Assembly (NCBI GenBank): GCA_015852425.1
Contig: JAAAIG010000645.1
Coordinates: 1 to 22,734, forward strand
From: Gryganskiella cystojenkinii
Lineage: Eukaryota; Mortierellomycota; Mortierellomycetes; Mortierellales; Mortierellaceae
Direction: 5' to 3'
DNA: 22,734 nucleotides
A program made the position numbers and the translations under genes. The notes under the pieces were generated by a model. That model was not told the DNA's origin. It did no database searches and saw only the letters and a list, made by a program, of their open reading frames with translations. Position 1 is the first letter of the stretch. Each line of letters opens with the position of its first letter. Shown piece by piece: positions 1 to 10,639 of this stretch.

Positions 1-263
1 CAATCCAAGCCGGAATCTCGCTTACCGTCGCCTGAAGACTCCGATGAAGACACCCATCCAAATCCAAAAACCTTCAAAACACCACAAGGCAATTGATCAC
101 GAGACCCTTTCCGAGCCAACGCACGGGCGTCAAAAGCATCATTCGACATCATCTTGGTCTTCGGTGCAACAACAGGAGGATGAAGAGTAAACGTCAATGG
201 CAGTATTTTATTGTCGTTGAACAGTGCCCTATTCGCATTAAAGCCCATTTGTTGTGCCAGCAT
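1..263 (-). CDS. Possible 5' part of a minus-strand gene, truncated by the left edge; product unknown
   Basis: One minus-strand frame is open from about position 431 to the left edge (about 143 codons). Its composition looks protein-like from the ATG at 263-261 onward: the peptide begins MLAQQMGFNANRALFNDN and later contains MMSNDAFDARALARKGS. A good splice donor (GTAAGC) ends the exon after position 26. Two starts are possible. One is the ATG at 263. The other is a spliced start at 435, where a hydrophobic signal-like peptide (MKFPICCLVPSLFLLSTLL) runs to a GTACGT donor after 377; an AG acceptor before 228 would rejoin the same frame (exons 377-435 and 26-228, phase 2). No family is recognised. 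A plus-strand reading of 1-96 is also open, so the strand itself is uncertain. Confidence 0.35.
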   Translation of the reverse strand, partial: MLAQQMGFNANRALFNDNKILPLTFTLHPPVVAPKTKMMSNDAFDARALARKGSRDQLPCGVLKVFGFGWVSSSESSGDGKRDSGLD

Positions 264-283
264 GGCTCCAGCGGACCCTGCAT

Positions 284-296
284 GGGGGGGGGGGGG
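284..296. repeat. G13 homopolymer
   Basis: Thirteen consecutive G on the plus strand, which is C13 on the minus strand. On the minus strand it sits directly before ATGCAG and could act as the pyrimidine tract of a splice acceptor for the doubtful left-edge gene, or as four proline codons if read through. Homopolymers of this length are also error-prone in sequencing. Confidence 0.9.
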
Positions 297-435
297 TTGT
301 CCAGGACAACAGAACCAGGAACAAAAGCCGAGCGACCTTTGTTTTTTGTCAAGACTTGACGAACGCTTGGACGTACAACAAGAGAGTGGAGAGCAAAAAG
401 AGAGAAGGCACAAGACAACAAATAGGAAATTTCAT

Positions 436-854
436 TCAAAAAAAAGGCTGCATGAAAATAAATGACCCCTGCCCCACGCTGTTTTAGTTGTTGATAGCCA
501 AGTCATGCGAACAGGGCGCTTCTTTTCTTCTCAAGCGCTGTTTTTGATTAATTTTCTCCCCTCTCCTCATTCTGACTGGAAGAGCTGATGATGAAGATGG
601 GGTGCTGACGTTGACACCAACAGTTGGCGTTGTCGATGTGGACAATCGAACAGTAGGGTTGCATGAAGGGACTCGGTCCTCCTCCTATTTAAACCCCTTG
701 TCCAGATCACCCTTTTTTTCTCTTTTCTTTTCTTTTTCTTCAACTTTTTCACAACCCTCAGTTCCCCACCCAACTTCAAGGACTACCCCTTTCACCTCTT
801 CCACAACACTACTTCCTCTACTCCTCCCCCTCTCTTTCAAGCAAGTTATCAACC
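436..854. promoter_or_regulatory. Leader/promoter region of the 16-Cys protein gene, pyrimidine-rich at its right end
   Basis: No gene is seen here. From about 705 to 840 the plus strand is almost entirely C and T, with long T and TC runs, and leads into the start context AACCATGG at 851-858. A TATA-like box lies at 686-693. If the left-edge minus-strand gene is real, this is a shared divergent promoter. Confidence 0.6.
686..693 (+). promoter_or_regulatory. TATA-like box (TATTTAAA)
   Basis: TATTTAAA lies 161 nt upstream of the ATG at 855 and is followed by a pyrimidine-rich leader, the usual arrangement for a fungal core promoter. The role is inferred from position only. Confidence 0.5.
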
Positions 855-1921
855 ATGGGAAAGAAATCTGCTGCCGCTACTGCCGTCAACCCCAAGCAGA
901 ACTGTGCCTGCGGTCGTCACGCCATGGGCGAAAAGGAAGCCTGCCGCTTGTAAGTCTTTTTCTTCTATTTTTTTCTCACGCGACTGTCGAGTCAAGTTGT
1001 TTGTCTGTTTCTTTTCTCGCGTTTGGTTCTCGTTCTATCCCTTTGTTCCTCTTCGCTGTCAGGGATCCTTTCCTGTTTCAAGACCAAGGCTTGGCCGTAA
1101 GCCTTTGCCTACGGGAGTCGCCAGTTGTTCTCGATGGTTCCTTGGCGTCGTTTATTTGCATCGTTCTTTGTTCTTCCTGCCCCTTTTTTCTCCTTTCTTG
1201 GTTCTTTGTCTCTTCAGGAACTGGAAGCCAGGAATCTGGAGCATAACATGGACACGAGGACTAGGACTCTCGTTGATCAAACTGCACTCTCGAAGACTGT
1301 GTGGGAATCGCTCCATCCTTTCAGTCGCGTCTTCATTGGCGTGTGTTAATTTTCCTTTATTTTTCAAACTCCTCTCTGTGGGTCATACTAAACACGCACC
1401 ATGGCCCTGGGGAACACAACGACCTAAAGATCAAAAAAAGGAGAGGTGGTCTCGTGTTCCATCGGATAGAGAGCCTTTTTCGGTCATGGTTTTTTTTTTC
1501 ACTTTTCGCATTAATTTCCCACACACCGGTTTTCTCTCACCCGACTAAACTTTTCTACCCCACATCCTCTCTTTGTACGCTTCCCACGCGATAAAAATGA
1601 TTGTCAATGACGACGTTATTTGAAAACTAACTTTTTTATATTATTCATATGTTTCATCTTATCTTCCTTTCCGTTCATTTCTTCCAATACAGCTGCCCCA
1701 ACGTTGTCTGCGATGCCTGCCGTGAGGAGTACTGCTGTGGACCCATCTGTGGGAAGTGTGAGGATGACCGCAAGACCCTAATGAAGTGCGACAGTTGCGA
1801 GTCTCCCGTCTGTGAGAAGTGCATCGTCATCACTAAGGGTCTTCGTGAGGGTAACATCTGCAAGAGCTGCAAGAACGCTCCCGTCTCTGCCGAAGCCGTC
1901 GATTCCACCATCAAGGTGTAA
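855..1921 (+). CDS. Small 16-cysteine predicted zinc-binding protein (two exons, 107 aa)
   Basis: Exons are 855-949 and 1693-1921, joined in phase 2. The donor is GTAAGT at 950 and the acceptor follows a TTCCAATACAG tract. The joined protein has 107 residues and 16 Cys, at 17, 19, 30, 33, 38, 41, 46, 47, 51, 54, 64, 67, 72, 75, 88 and 91. Most form C-x2-C knuckles (for example CDAC, CGKC, CDSC, CEKC, CKSC), the pattern of stacked zinc-ribbon or RING/B-box-like structural zinc sites. No signal peptide or membrane helix is visible, and the N-terminus is basic (MGKKSAAA), so it is probably cytosolic or nuclear. The start is supported by the AACCATGG context, the upstream TATA-like box and leader, and the Cys pairs continuing across the splice. 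A metallothionein is less likely because the Cys spacing is ordered and the chain carries many other residues. The exact family and partner are unknown. Confidence 0.82.
950..1692 (+). other. Long intron (743 nt) in the 16-Cys protein gene
   Basis: It runs from GTAAGT to a pyrimidine-rich CAG acceptor. It is several times longer than the 83-176 nt introns found in the Crinkler and aquaporin genes of this window. The interior is T-rich and shows no convincing extra exon, although short frames exist. Frames drawn across the region run through intron and do not look coding. Confidence 0.75.
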
Positions 1922-2243
1922 AGAAAGAGTAACTATCTTTCTCGGTCTCAGCTCCCGACTTGACGACTCTTACCCTCTTCAGCCAACAACCTAAAAATAA
2001 CAAAAAATCAAGTTTTGGGTCAAATATTTTGACGGCCCCAACCCGAACCGACATTCTTTCCTTGCGTCGGATGTACAGAGAAAAAAAAATACAATGGTAG
2101 CGAAGGTCTCGAATTCAAAGAGCTTAGAAACGGATAAGAAACTTTTTTTGAAGTAGAAACGCAGTTGTAGTAGGCAGTGTGCCTTGTTTCTCCCTCTTTT
2201 GTCCATTCTTTTCTGCTCTTGCTTCACCCTTTTCTCCTTGACA

Positions 2244-2249
2244 AATAAA
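2244..2249 (+). terminator. Candidate polyadenylation signal (AATAAA) of the 16-Cys gene
   Basis: AATAAA directly precedes a long A run, 322 nt after the stop codon. The distance is large, and fungal signals are loose, so an earlier A-rich site near 1990 could serve instead. Confidence 0.3.
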
Positions 2250-2838
2250 AAAAAAAAAAAATCACAAAAAACGAATGACCGTCTTAAACCCAGGAGAGGA
2301 AAGCGATCCTGTCACTTTCCCGTTGGTCCAACAGATCCGATGGAGTGAGTTGTGTGTAGACGACGAAGGAGGACCAAAGGGGACCGAGCACCATTTTGTG
2401 CCCCGCAAGTGACCTTTGGAAGAATAAAACCGTCACGGCACGTGTTTTTAAATCCAAGAGCAAGGACAGGGACCGAAAAGATCGATTGTCCAACATCAAT
2501 AGCCTTTTAGTCTTGTGCGACACATTGTAAACCAAGATATCGAGAGCATATTTTTTTTTTTTATTTCGTCCTTATTCTGCTGGATGTGTGAGACAGAGGC
2601 CTTGTGAGAAATGATTTATAAAAAGTAATATGAGCATAAACAAACATGGACACGAAAGGATGAGGATGATGAAGAGAGGGAACGAGGGTGAGGGAGGGCG
2701 AAATAAAAAAAATAATAAATAATATCACGGGAGCCAAGAATAGAACCTCAGCAGGGCTGCTTATCATCCTGTTTCGTGTGAATGTTGATGAGGAACAGGG
2801 AAGGTTGTCGAATGAAAAGAAAGTGTACTCGAGCTGTA

Positions 2839-2913
2839 GTACAGTACGCGCTGGGGACCATGGTTAAAGGGGATGAAGACTGGACAACCGATATTAAGAC
2901 CGGAGTACTGTAC
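2839..2913. repeat. Short inverted repeat GTACAGTAC ... GTACTGTAC
   Basis: A 9-bp arm at 2839-2847 is the reverse complement of 2905-2913, with 57 nt between. The stem is too short for a confident structural role. Confidence 0.4.
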
Positions 2914-3420
2914 GATCAACAGAAAAAGATTACAGTAAACTACATTTGTTGTTGAAGGGCGACAGTATGAGAGCCTTTTTTCCAACTGCGCGTTCTTCCT
3001 CCCATTCCAAGGACAACGAAGGACGGGAGAAAACAAGTCGTGCAAACGGTCCAACGATTGTTTTGCTTTCTTATGTGCTGGACGTACTGTAGCTTCGGCG
3101 CGTCCATAATTGTGAAAAATGACAATGCTTGTTGCATGAACACTGCACGCTCGCTGGACAGACGCGTAGGATCTCTGTACAATGGACTCCCGGCATCTCA
3201 GGCTGGCTGGAGAATAAAAAAAGGAACAAAAAGGTTGGTAGTAGAGAAATGGCAAGGGTCAAGGCAACAACATCGACAAACAAGAGCCGTTTGTATTTTG
3301 TGTCCAACTCTTCCTCACTCTTTGGGAAAAAAGGCAACAAAAACAATGAAGGACGGACGGTGCGCTTTGGACACGGTTCGAGGCCACTAGGAACTGTGAT
3401 CGGTTCAAGATTTTTTTAAC

Positions 3421-4249
3421 GTTCTCATTCTTTTGCTCTGTCTGTTTTTATTGTTCTCTTCTCTTCCTCTGACCTTCTGCACTCCCCTCTCCTCTCTGTC
3501 TGGTCCGCCTGCTCAGCTGTTGGTCCGTTCGCTGTTCGGTGTCCGTTCACCCTTTCCTCTTCCCTCCTTCTTTTCACGCGCCCTTCCCCGCACCCTGCCT
3601 GGACTTCCAAGTGAATCCACATTTCATTCCCCTCTCATCACACACTTCTCTGGCATAATCCTCTCCTTCTAATTACTCATTCGCCAAACCCGTCTTTTCA
3701 TCTCACCTAATCCCTCTCACTCCGACCCCTTGCTCTCTCGCTCTCCAATTCTTTTCATCCCTCCCCTTTCATTACAAAGAAACAGTTCAACATCATCAGC
3801 TTACCCCTCGTTTCCACCACCACCCCCTGAGTCAGTGCGAGAGACAACACGCGTTCCGCTTTGTCTTATCTTTCGTGTTTTCAGCACTTCTCAACGGTCT
3901 GGACAAACAAAGACAGAGAGAGAGAGAGAGAAAGGATACCTCCGGCCCCATTGGTACTTGTCTCATTTAACCCACAGCATTGTGTCAACATTCAACAGAA
4001 AAAAAGAGATCCGTGTCTGCATTCATTTCAGTCATTGTCCCTTATAACGTCCTGACACAGCCCTCATTCAATCTCTCCCTCTCTCTCATTCTCGTTCCTG
4101 TTCATTCGCGCCACCAAATATTCTTTGCTAGGACATTTAGCCCTGTCCAGACATCCTGTTACAAAGAGAAGTAACTCTTACGTCTCTTGTAATCAGCGTA
4201 TTTGATACTCGGTACCTGTCTTCTAGACTGACTTCTTCTACTCGTAGTC
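3421..4249 (+). promoter_or_regulatory. Pyrimidine-rich upstream/leader region of the seven-helix protein gene
   Basis: About 800 nt of strongly C/T-biased plus-strand sequence precede the ATG at 4250, broken by an (AG)8 run at 3915-3930. The bias matches the leaders before the 16-Cys gene and at the right edge of the window. Frames in it (for example 3433-3672) encode only Leu/Ser/Pro-rich low-complexity peptides and are not supported as genes. An in-frame TGA at 4229-4231 closes the reading frame upstream of the chosen start. Confidence 0.55.
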
Positions 4250-7200
4250 ATGGTTTCCCAACCTCGGATGTGTAAGAAACAAAAATATTCCTTCGAAACA
4301 TGAGCTGTGTACGCTTCTTGAAGTGTAGATCAAATCGCAAACTGTTCGATCTAAAGCTTTCCAACTTCATTTCTTTTCATAGTCCTGGACCAGGATCCAC
4401 CTTCACAGGCCATTCATGCTTCAGTCGTTGGCTTCATCGTCCTGGTGAGTTCATGTCGTCCAATCCTCCGATCCGTTCTGTTCTTTCTTTCGTTTTTTCC
4501 CCTCCCTTGTGTGTTTTGTAAAACAAAACGCCCCTCAATTTTGTCGCGCAACAGACACCCAAGAAATGGATATTCGTCTGCAAACACAGCAAAACATCAA
4601 ACATTCGTCCTCAAAGGTCAATCATCCATCGTCGACTCTCAATCCTCCACTTGTTCATATGTATTACTATGCCATGCATAACTCAATCAAAAAATTATGT
4701 TTTCTATCTTCTGACCAAAAAAGGGACAGTTGATATTTATCCATCCAAGCCTTCTTGGCAAGTCATCTGCTGTTGTTATTTTCATGCTCTCACTCCCGCC
4801 AAAACCAATTGAGCAAGGTCGCCCTCCATCTTTTTTTTTTTTTTTTTTTTTGCGCAAACGCCCTCTTTTGCATTGTTCGGAAGATACGCGTCCTCCTTTC
4901 GCTTCCCCTTTCCTCGAATCAACAACACTCGACTGCCACTCAACAAAACACACAACAGAGCACTTTTTTTTTTCTCTCTCCTATTTTTCACCATGGTTAT
5001 GGTTAGGCCTTGGCTTGTTTTGTAGGATGATTATGGTTCTAGACTCTTGAGTTCTAGTTAGTTCTTTTATGCCCATTCAGACCTTCCAGCGTATTTTTTT
5101 TCCGTTCTCGCGCATTGCCACCAACTCACAACCTCCCAACCACCTTCCTCGCGAACTAGATCTTCATCACAGCACGCGTACTCACAACGCGAGGTTTCGC
5201 AGCCTTCAAACCGGGGTTCAACACTCGGGCAATCGTCACCTGGCTCGCACTCGCTTCCCTCACACTCTTTGTCATTTACAGCGCCTTGTTGGCCCATGTA
5301 CTCTACGCAGAATCCATGGCTGGTTATTACACCGCGCCTGCACCTAACATTACCGGCGCCGTCGTCGACACCTCTACGATTTTTCCTCTCAGCATTACAT
5401 TCCAGGACATGGCGATGCGGAAAACCTGGGATACCTCTCATGTCGTTACTGCACCCGGTGATTCTCTCTATTACGTCCTGGGGATGAAAGCCATCTCACT
5501 CTACAATGCAACGGACAAACACATCTATCTTGGACTAAGGATCATCCGCAGGTTTGCACAGTGCAGTTTAATATCCTGTTTGCTTCTCTTGAACACTTAT
5601 TGGTGTCACCATGTCGAGGCACTGGTGGACGAAGGTCATTTCATGTCCAAGGGAGAAATGTATACCTATTGGGTTCTCGCCGCCACAGTCTTAATCCTCC
5701 CCCCTGGAGTCTACATCATCCTCGGCAATGTTCTCAACGATTGGGATCGAGCCTCAAAAGTCGCAGATTTATTCATGTTGATCTTGGGACTGACCGTCAT
5801 CCTCGGCTACGGTCTGACCTGCCATCGTCTCCGAACACTCGAGCGGGATTCCAGAAATGTGACCGGGGAGGATACCTCGACAACTTTGCAGCTCGTCTAT
5901 TACATCCAGTGTGTCTATTGGCTCACAGGGAGCATGATTGCAATTCTCATTTTGGGCGTCCTTTACCAGCTCCCGTTGGTCAAGTGTGAGGTCTACCCGG
6001 TCTTAGCGCAAGCCATGAATGACCTCCAAGGGGCACTCTGGAGTACACTCGTGATACTGATTTACCCAGCAGCCATGTTCTTACTCTACCCAAGTGTCGA
6101 TGTCCTGACCAAGCCCCAGAACGATCCAGGGTCGAAATTTCAGAAACGAATTCGGAAATCTGTCAAGGATGCGCAACGGATTCGAGCGAGCCTTTATCTC
6201 GATGGCGATTCAGGGAGTGGAATACACGGGAGTGGTGGTTCTCATCATGGAGCGAATCACTCTAGTTTATATGGACTGACCAGTCATCCTGTTTTGTCGT
6301 CAGAGATCGAGTCTGGCCAACAGCAACAGCAGCCATCCCAGCAACAACAAGAGGGACAACAGCAACAGAGGCACTATTACGAACCACCCAAGAAAAGAGA
6401 CCGTATGGAATCGATCACAGCTGTCATGGGTGAACTCAAACTCCCCAGCAAAGACCCTATGGAGAGTCAAATGGACGCTGATGAGGACCAGGGTACGGGC
6501 ACCTCGATGGAAATGACCCGAACCGGCTCTACAGACCGTCGGCATCAACAAGACCGCGAACGCGCTGAAAGCCATTGGGTTCCGAGTCATGGCCAGCCCG
6601 ATAAGGCTACAAGAGCCAAGCCGTCGTCAACGTTGGCGGTATCGGAAAAATCAAGGCGTGACTCGGGCAGTCCGAGTAACTATTACGAGGATAGTCGAGA
6701 TGTTGAGGTCATGAAACAGTGGATTGCCCAACATGATGATGTCGATCGAGCAGGGCTCATCGCCGGTCTGGAACAGACAATCTTGCCTTCGGATCAACTT
6801 CCACTTCAACTTCACAACAGCCAAACCTCATCTCCACCGTCCTCGACGACGACTCGCTCCAGTCCTACGAGTACCTTGACCGGCGGCAACAAGTCTCCGG
6901 CGTCCAAGTCACCCGCTGCAGCCGTCGTTCCACTCGCAGGGATTCTCAAGAGCCGGAATAGTACAAGCAGTGCTCGATCGAGCGTCGGACAAAATCCGTT
7001 CGATCGCCCAGCCTTTGGAGGACCTACACCTGCATATGGTGTACGAACGAGCTCCATGCCAGGGATGCACGGTACCCCAGTAGGCAGAGGAAGCTCCGAT
7101 TATGGATCTCCGGTCAGGAGGCGTTCATCAGGCTCAAAGGCAACCTCAACCGCCTCAGCAGTTGCGGCTGCTATGGTCTCTGCAACAAACTCGCCAAGTT

Positions 7201-10200
7201 CAGCTTCCGAATCACCCTCACCCTCACTCTCCAACACTCAGCAACCTCAACGGCGGTCGAATGTTACGGCTCGAGTCGATGCCAGTGCACTAGCCATCGC
7301 AGCAGCACAGCAGCAACAGCAACAGAACTATCGTCTAGAGAATTTGAACGCACCAACAGCACCTGCACCAAGGACCTCGAGAGATGGCGCAATCGAGATG
7401 GACTATTTCGGTCTTCGCAAATTCTCGTTCGAGGAGAGTAACAGCAGCTCGACGCCAACTTCCCCAATGCCGTTACCTTATGAACCTACTCAACTCGTTG
7501 GCAATCAGCTTCATCCCGAGGTCATGCTATCCCCAACTTTGACAGGTTTCCTCATGGCGGATCCGTACCCATCTGCTGGAACACCTTACATCAGTGGTGG
7601 TGGCAGCGGTAGTGGCAGCGACTCGGAGCAGGATACGCCATCGTCCATCTCCATGTCAGAGGATGATGATTCGCGGAGATCTGGAAATGTCAGCGCAGCC
7701 AGCAGCATCGGTACCGCGAAACGGTATCGTGCACCACCACCGCCGATCCCAACCCTTCCTGCTAGAGCTCCTCTTGACTTTGATTCTCAGGGCATGGCGC
7801 CTCTGACGCCCACCACTCCAACGACCCCTCCAGGTGTACGACCTCGCCGATCTGTGGATACGGTCGTAGACCGACAGTTCTTAGAGATGGCGAATCGAAT
7901 GTATGAGGATGTAGTTCCTGCTCACTTGCTTCCTCAAACAGCTGTCCCAAGCAACAGTCTCTCTTCGCCAACGACCACCAAAACAGAAACGACAGTGTCA
8001 GGATCCACTCCGAATGTACCCTCACCGACAGCGATCGAATCTCCAGTCTCGACAGCGACTAGATCCTTGATCCCGTCCTCGATTGTCTCCGAGAACGCCT
8101 CTGTTCCAACTTCGGTTACTACTTCGCCGTCTCCCCAGATCTCGTACAGAGATGTCAGTGGTAGTAGCAGTAGCCTTAGCAATGCTCAGAGGACCACCAT
8201 GCAGCAACAACAATCGTTCCTCCCCACCATGCCATCAGCGACAACGCCAACTGCTGGATATGCGGTCACGGTCCCAAGACCCTATGGACCGGCGTCTCCT
8301 TCCCCTCGACAACACTTCACCCAATTTTCGGCGACGCAACCAACTATTCCTGGTTCACAGCAGGATTTTATTGACCGGGGAGGCGTCATGATCCCTCCGA
8401 TCAAGAGCCCCTATCGCGTTCGAGAATCGTTCGAGACCAGAACGACCGGTCAAGGCATTGGAGCGGCGTCATCATCTCCCCCAACAAATTTTGCTGTTTT
8501 AGCGCAAGGTCGAGCCAATTCGCCCTCGCCGGCTTCAACTGCCTCACCAACCATGACTCCAACGTCTACGCTCCCTAGACCATTGACACCGGCTTGGTAC
8601 GAGTCCAAAACGAATTTTGCCTCGACAAACGATGTGCTGACCCATTACAATGCGGTCATGAGAGCCGGTAGCTATCGCAGGCAACAACAACAACAACAGA
8701 CACAACAAGCACAACGGCCGTACATTACACAGCCGTCAATCGGACCTCTGGATGACGTTTCTTCTCAGTACCAAATGCCGCCTCATCCATTTCAACAATC
8801 TCCTCAACAGCCATTTCCACTCGTGCCACTCGCAACTGTAGATCAACAACAAGAATCACTGAACAAGCCTTCATCCATGGATTACCTTCAAGAAGACGTC
8901 AGTGCACCAGATTCCAGGCCGTCTTCTTTACAGCCCCGTGTGGGTTCGACGGACAGTTTCGGAGTTGTCCGCCGCCGACGCTCCTCTGTCGGTCGAAAAG
9001 AAGATGCCGCTGCAGCGGCCATGATCTCCTCGGGTCTCTCCTCAGAGGAAGGATTGGACAGCCGCGATCGTCAGCATATCCTCTCTTCCCTAGATCAACA
9101 TCATCATCTTCAGCGAGAACGTCAATCCTCACCCAAGGAATCGATGGGACAACTGGATCGACACTCCTTCATGTTGCAACCACCCCAACAGCAAATCAAC
9201 CCTCCAGGTTCAGAGAGTATCAGTGTGTATAGCACCTGGACCGGGGAACTCTCCGATGTGACCACAACCTCTGGCGAGGTCTCGATCGGTGCGTTCGTGG
9301 ATCGGAAAAAAGCCACCAGTCATCAATACCAACGGAGAAAATCTTCCTTGAGCACCGGAGAGTCCTCAGCATCGTCACCAGGCCAAAGTAACAGTCACAT
9401 CCCAGGTACAACTAGTAGTAACAAGCATGCGTCGACATTGTCCAACTCGACGGGAGCCTTCTCCTCCGGAACCGTAATTGTCCCAGGTCGGTTCAGTAAT
9501 TCTGGTGGACTTGGTGTCGACGATGTTCGAAAGTCTCAGGCGAGTGCATATTCGATGGGTTCGTCCTTTGGTGCCAACGGAAGCAGTCACAGCGGCAGCA
9601 GTGGTGGCGGCAGTGGTGGAGGCAGTGGTGGTTCACGACAGTCTGCGGGAGCATATTCAACATATTCTCTTTACTCAACCTCAACCGGATTCGGGTCTGG
9701 ACCTGTAGTCGTCTCGGCCTCTTTGTCCTCGGTCGGTGTGGCCGCTTCGACTGCTCCAACGGCCAACTCGAGCCCAGCTCTGACCATCACAGCTGTTCCG
9801 AGCACGAGTTCAGCGACCAGGAGACAGAGCGGGGGCAACAGTAGCAAAGGTCGTGTTAGTGGAGGAGGCTCGGCCTTGGCTGCGGATCCTCGTTCTGGGT
9901 ACGATCAAGATCCCGATATGGAGGTTGAGAGGGTGCATCGACGATCCCTGGATAGAGCCTTGCTCTCGGAAGGACAAGCCATCGCAGCCCAGGTATCGGC
10001 ACCAGCATCAACAACGACCACGACGACAAGAGCAATGGCAGCGAGCAATAGTGCCACAGTCGCCGCCACTGCCACGACAGAGAATCGTAGCGCCGCGTCC
10101 TTGACAGTTTTGGGTCCCTCGCAATACCGGATCACGACGACGGCGACAACGTCTCCAGGACAATCTCCATTGATCCGTAATTCAGGTCTTCCGGGATCGG

Positions 10201-10418
10201 CAGCGACAGTCTCCGGACCTTCTTACCAGCAACACCTTCAGCAGCATGGGTCGTCCTCCTCTACCACTTCCTCGTCCAACAATATTAATAACAACCACAG
10301 GAGTCAGAGCCCTTACAAGAGAACGAGTAGTCGGTTGACGAACCTGACCAACCCAGAATCTGAGTACCAATGGGAAAGCGCCGAACTGAACCAGCAACAG
10401 TGGGAGATGTTGGAGTGA
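4250..10418 (+). CDS. Receptor-like seven-transmembrane protein with a giant low-complexity cytoplasmic tail (three exons, 1780 aa)
   Basis: Exons are 4250-4271, 4383-4444 and 5160-10418. The first junction is phase 1 (GTAAGA donor, TTTTCATAG acceptor) and the second phase 0 (GTGAGT donor). The start has an in-frame TGA seven codons upstream. Hydrophobic segments lie at about residues 17-36, 52-77, 159-180, 197-219, 229-249, 273-298 and 317-338. The first helix is split between exons 2 and 3, which supports the splice model. Sequons at N91 and N144 fall in the long loop between helices 2 and 3. That fits an outside N-terminus, with basic residues in the helix 1-2 loop and after helix 7 (about 354-370) on the inside. 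The tail (about 370-1780) is rich in Gln runs (for example 415-431), Ser, Thr, Pro and Gly-Ser repeats, with many SP/TP sites. This is the layout of a G-protein-coupled-receptor-like sensor, but no family motif is recognised and the ligand is unknown. Confidence 0.8.
4445..5159 (+). other. Long intron 2 (715 nt) of the seven-helix protein gene
   Basis: It is bounded by GTGAGT and an AG at 5158-5159; only this acceptor restores the frame after exon 2 at phase 0. It contains a T21 run (4831-4851) and another T-rich stretch near 4963-4990. A short ATG frame with a good start context near 4992 ends after ten codons and is not taken as a gene. Confidence 0.7.
4831..4851. repeat. T21 homopolymer in an intron
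   Basis: Twenty-one T on the plus strand, followed by GCGC. It lies well inside intron 2 of the seven-helix protein gene. Confidence 0.9.
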
Positions 10419-10470
10419 ACAGAAAACTAAAACTTGACAATAATACCCCCATCCTACCTTACACTAATGT

Positions 10471-10476
10471 AATAAA
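10471..10476 (+). terminator. AATAAA polyadenylation signal of the seven-helix protein gene
   Basis: AATAAA lies 52 nt after the stop codon in an A/T-rich 3' flank. Confidence 0.6.
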
Positions 10477-10522
10477 AGTTCTCAAACTCGCATCATCATC
10501 GTTGTCGTTTTGAAAGAAAAGA

Positions 10523-10528
10523 TTTATT
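10523..10528 (-). terminator. Candidate AATAAA polyadenylation signal of the Crinkler gene
   Basis: Reverse-strand AATAAA about 220 nt after the Crinkler stop, beyond the A26 run as read on the minus strand. A closer non-canonical site is possible. Confidence 0.35.
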
Positions 10529-10639
10529 CGCAAATTTGTGCTAACAGTCCGACGATCCCCTCTCCTCGCGGCCTCCACTCAAAGAAATGTGTGCTTAGAA
10601 AAAGAAGAGCAAGAGTGAGTGAATGCAAACGAGAAGGAG

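Larger units (their letters stand above)
1922..3420. other. Long gene-free stretch after the 16-Cys gene
   Basis: I see no gene that can be supported. The left part (to about 2260) is A/T-rich and probably 3' UTR of the 16-Cys gene, ending near an AATAAA followed by an A run. The middle (2280-2530) is more balanced and contains a CACGTG at 2439-2444. The right part contains several TACTGTAC/GTACAGTA words, including a 9-bp inverted repeat. Open frames here (for example 2764-3255 minus and 3040-3390 plus) have no recognisable domains and overlap one another. Confidence 0.6.

Noticed and set aside
1..96. Plus-strand open frame ending in TGA at 94-96, with an acidic Ser/Pro-rich peptide that could be the C-terminus of a gene entering from the left
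   Set aside because: Only 31 codons, biased composition, and it competes with a longer open minus-strand frame that has a good splice donor. It cannot be decided without the sequence to the left.
1211..1260. Possible extra exon in the long intron of the 16-Cys gene after a TCTTCAG acceptor-like word
   Set aside because: No matching donor that keeps the frame was found, and the direct 949-to-1693 join gives an uninterrupted Cys pattern.
2764..3255. 163-codon minus-strand open frame
   Set aside because: No recognisable domain, and overlapped by several other open frames in the same interval; looks like chance openness.
3040..3390. 116-codon plus-strand open frame
   Set aside because: No domain, no leader or splice context, and the frame is mirrored by open frames on the other strand.
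5561..10397. Many alternative-frame open frames inside the seven-helix protein gene
   Set aside because: They are by-products of the long, codon-biased coding frame; none has its own start context or domain.
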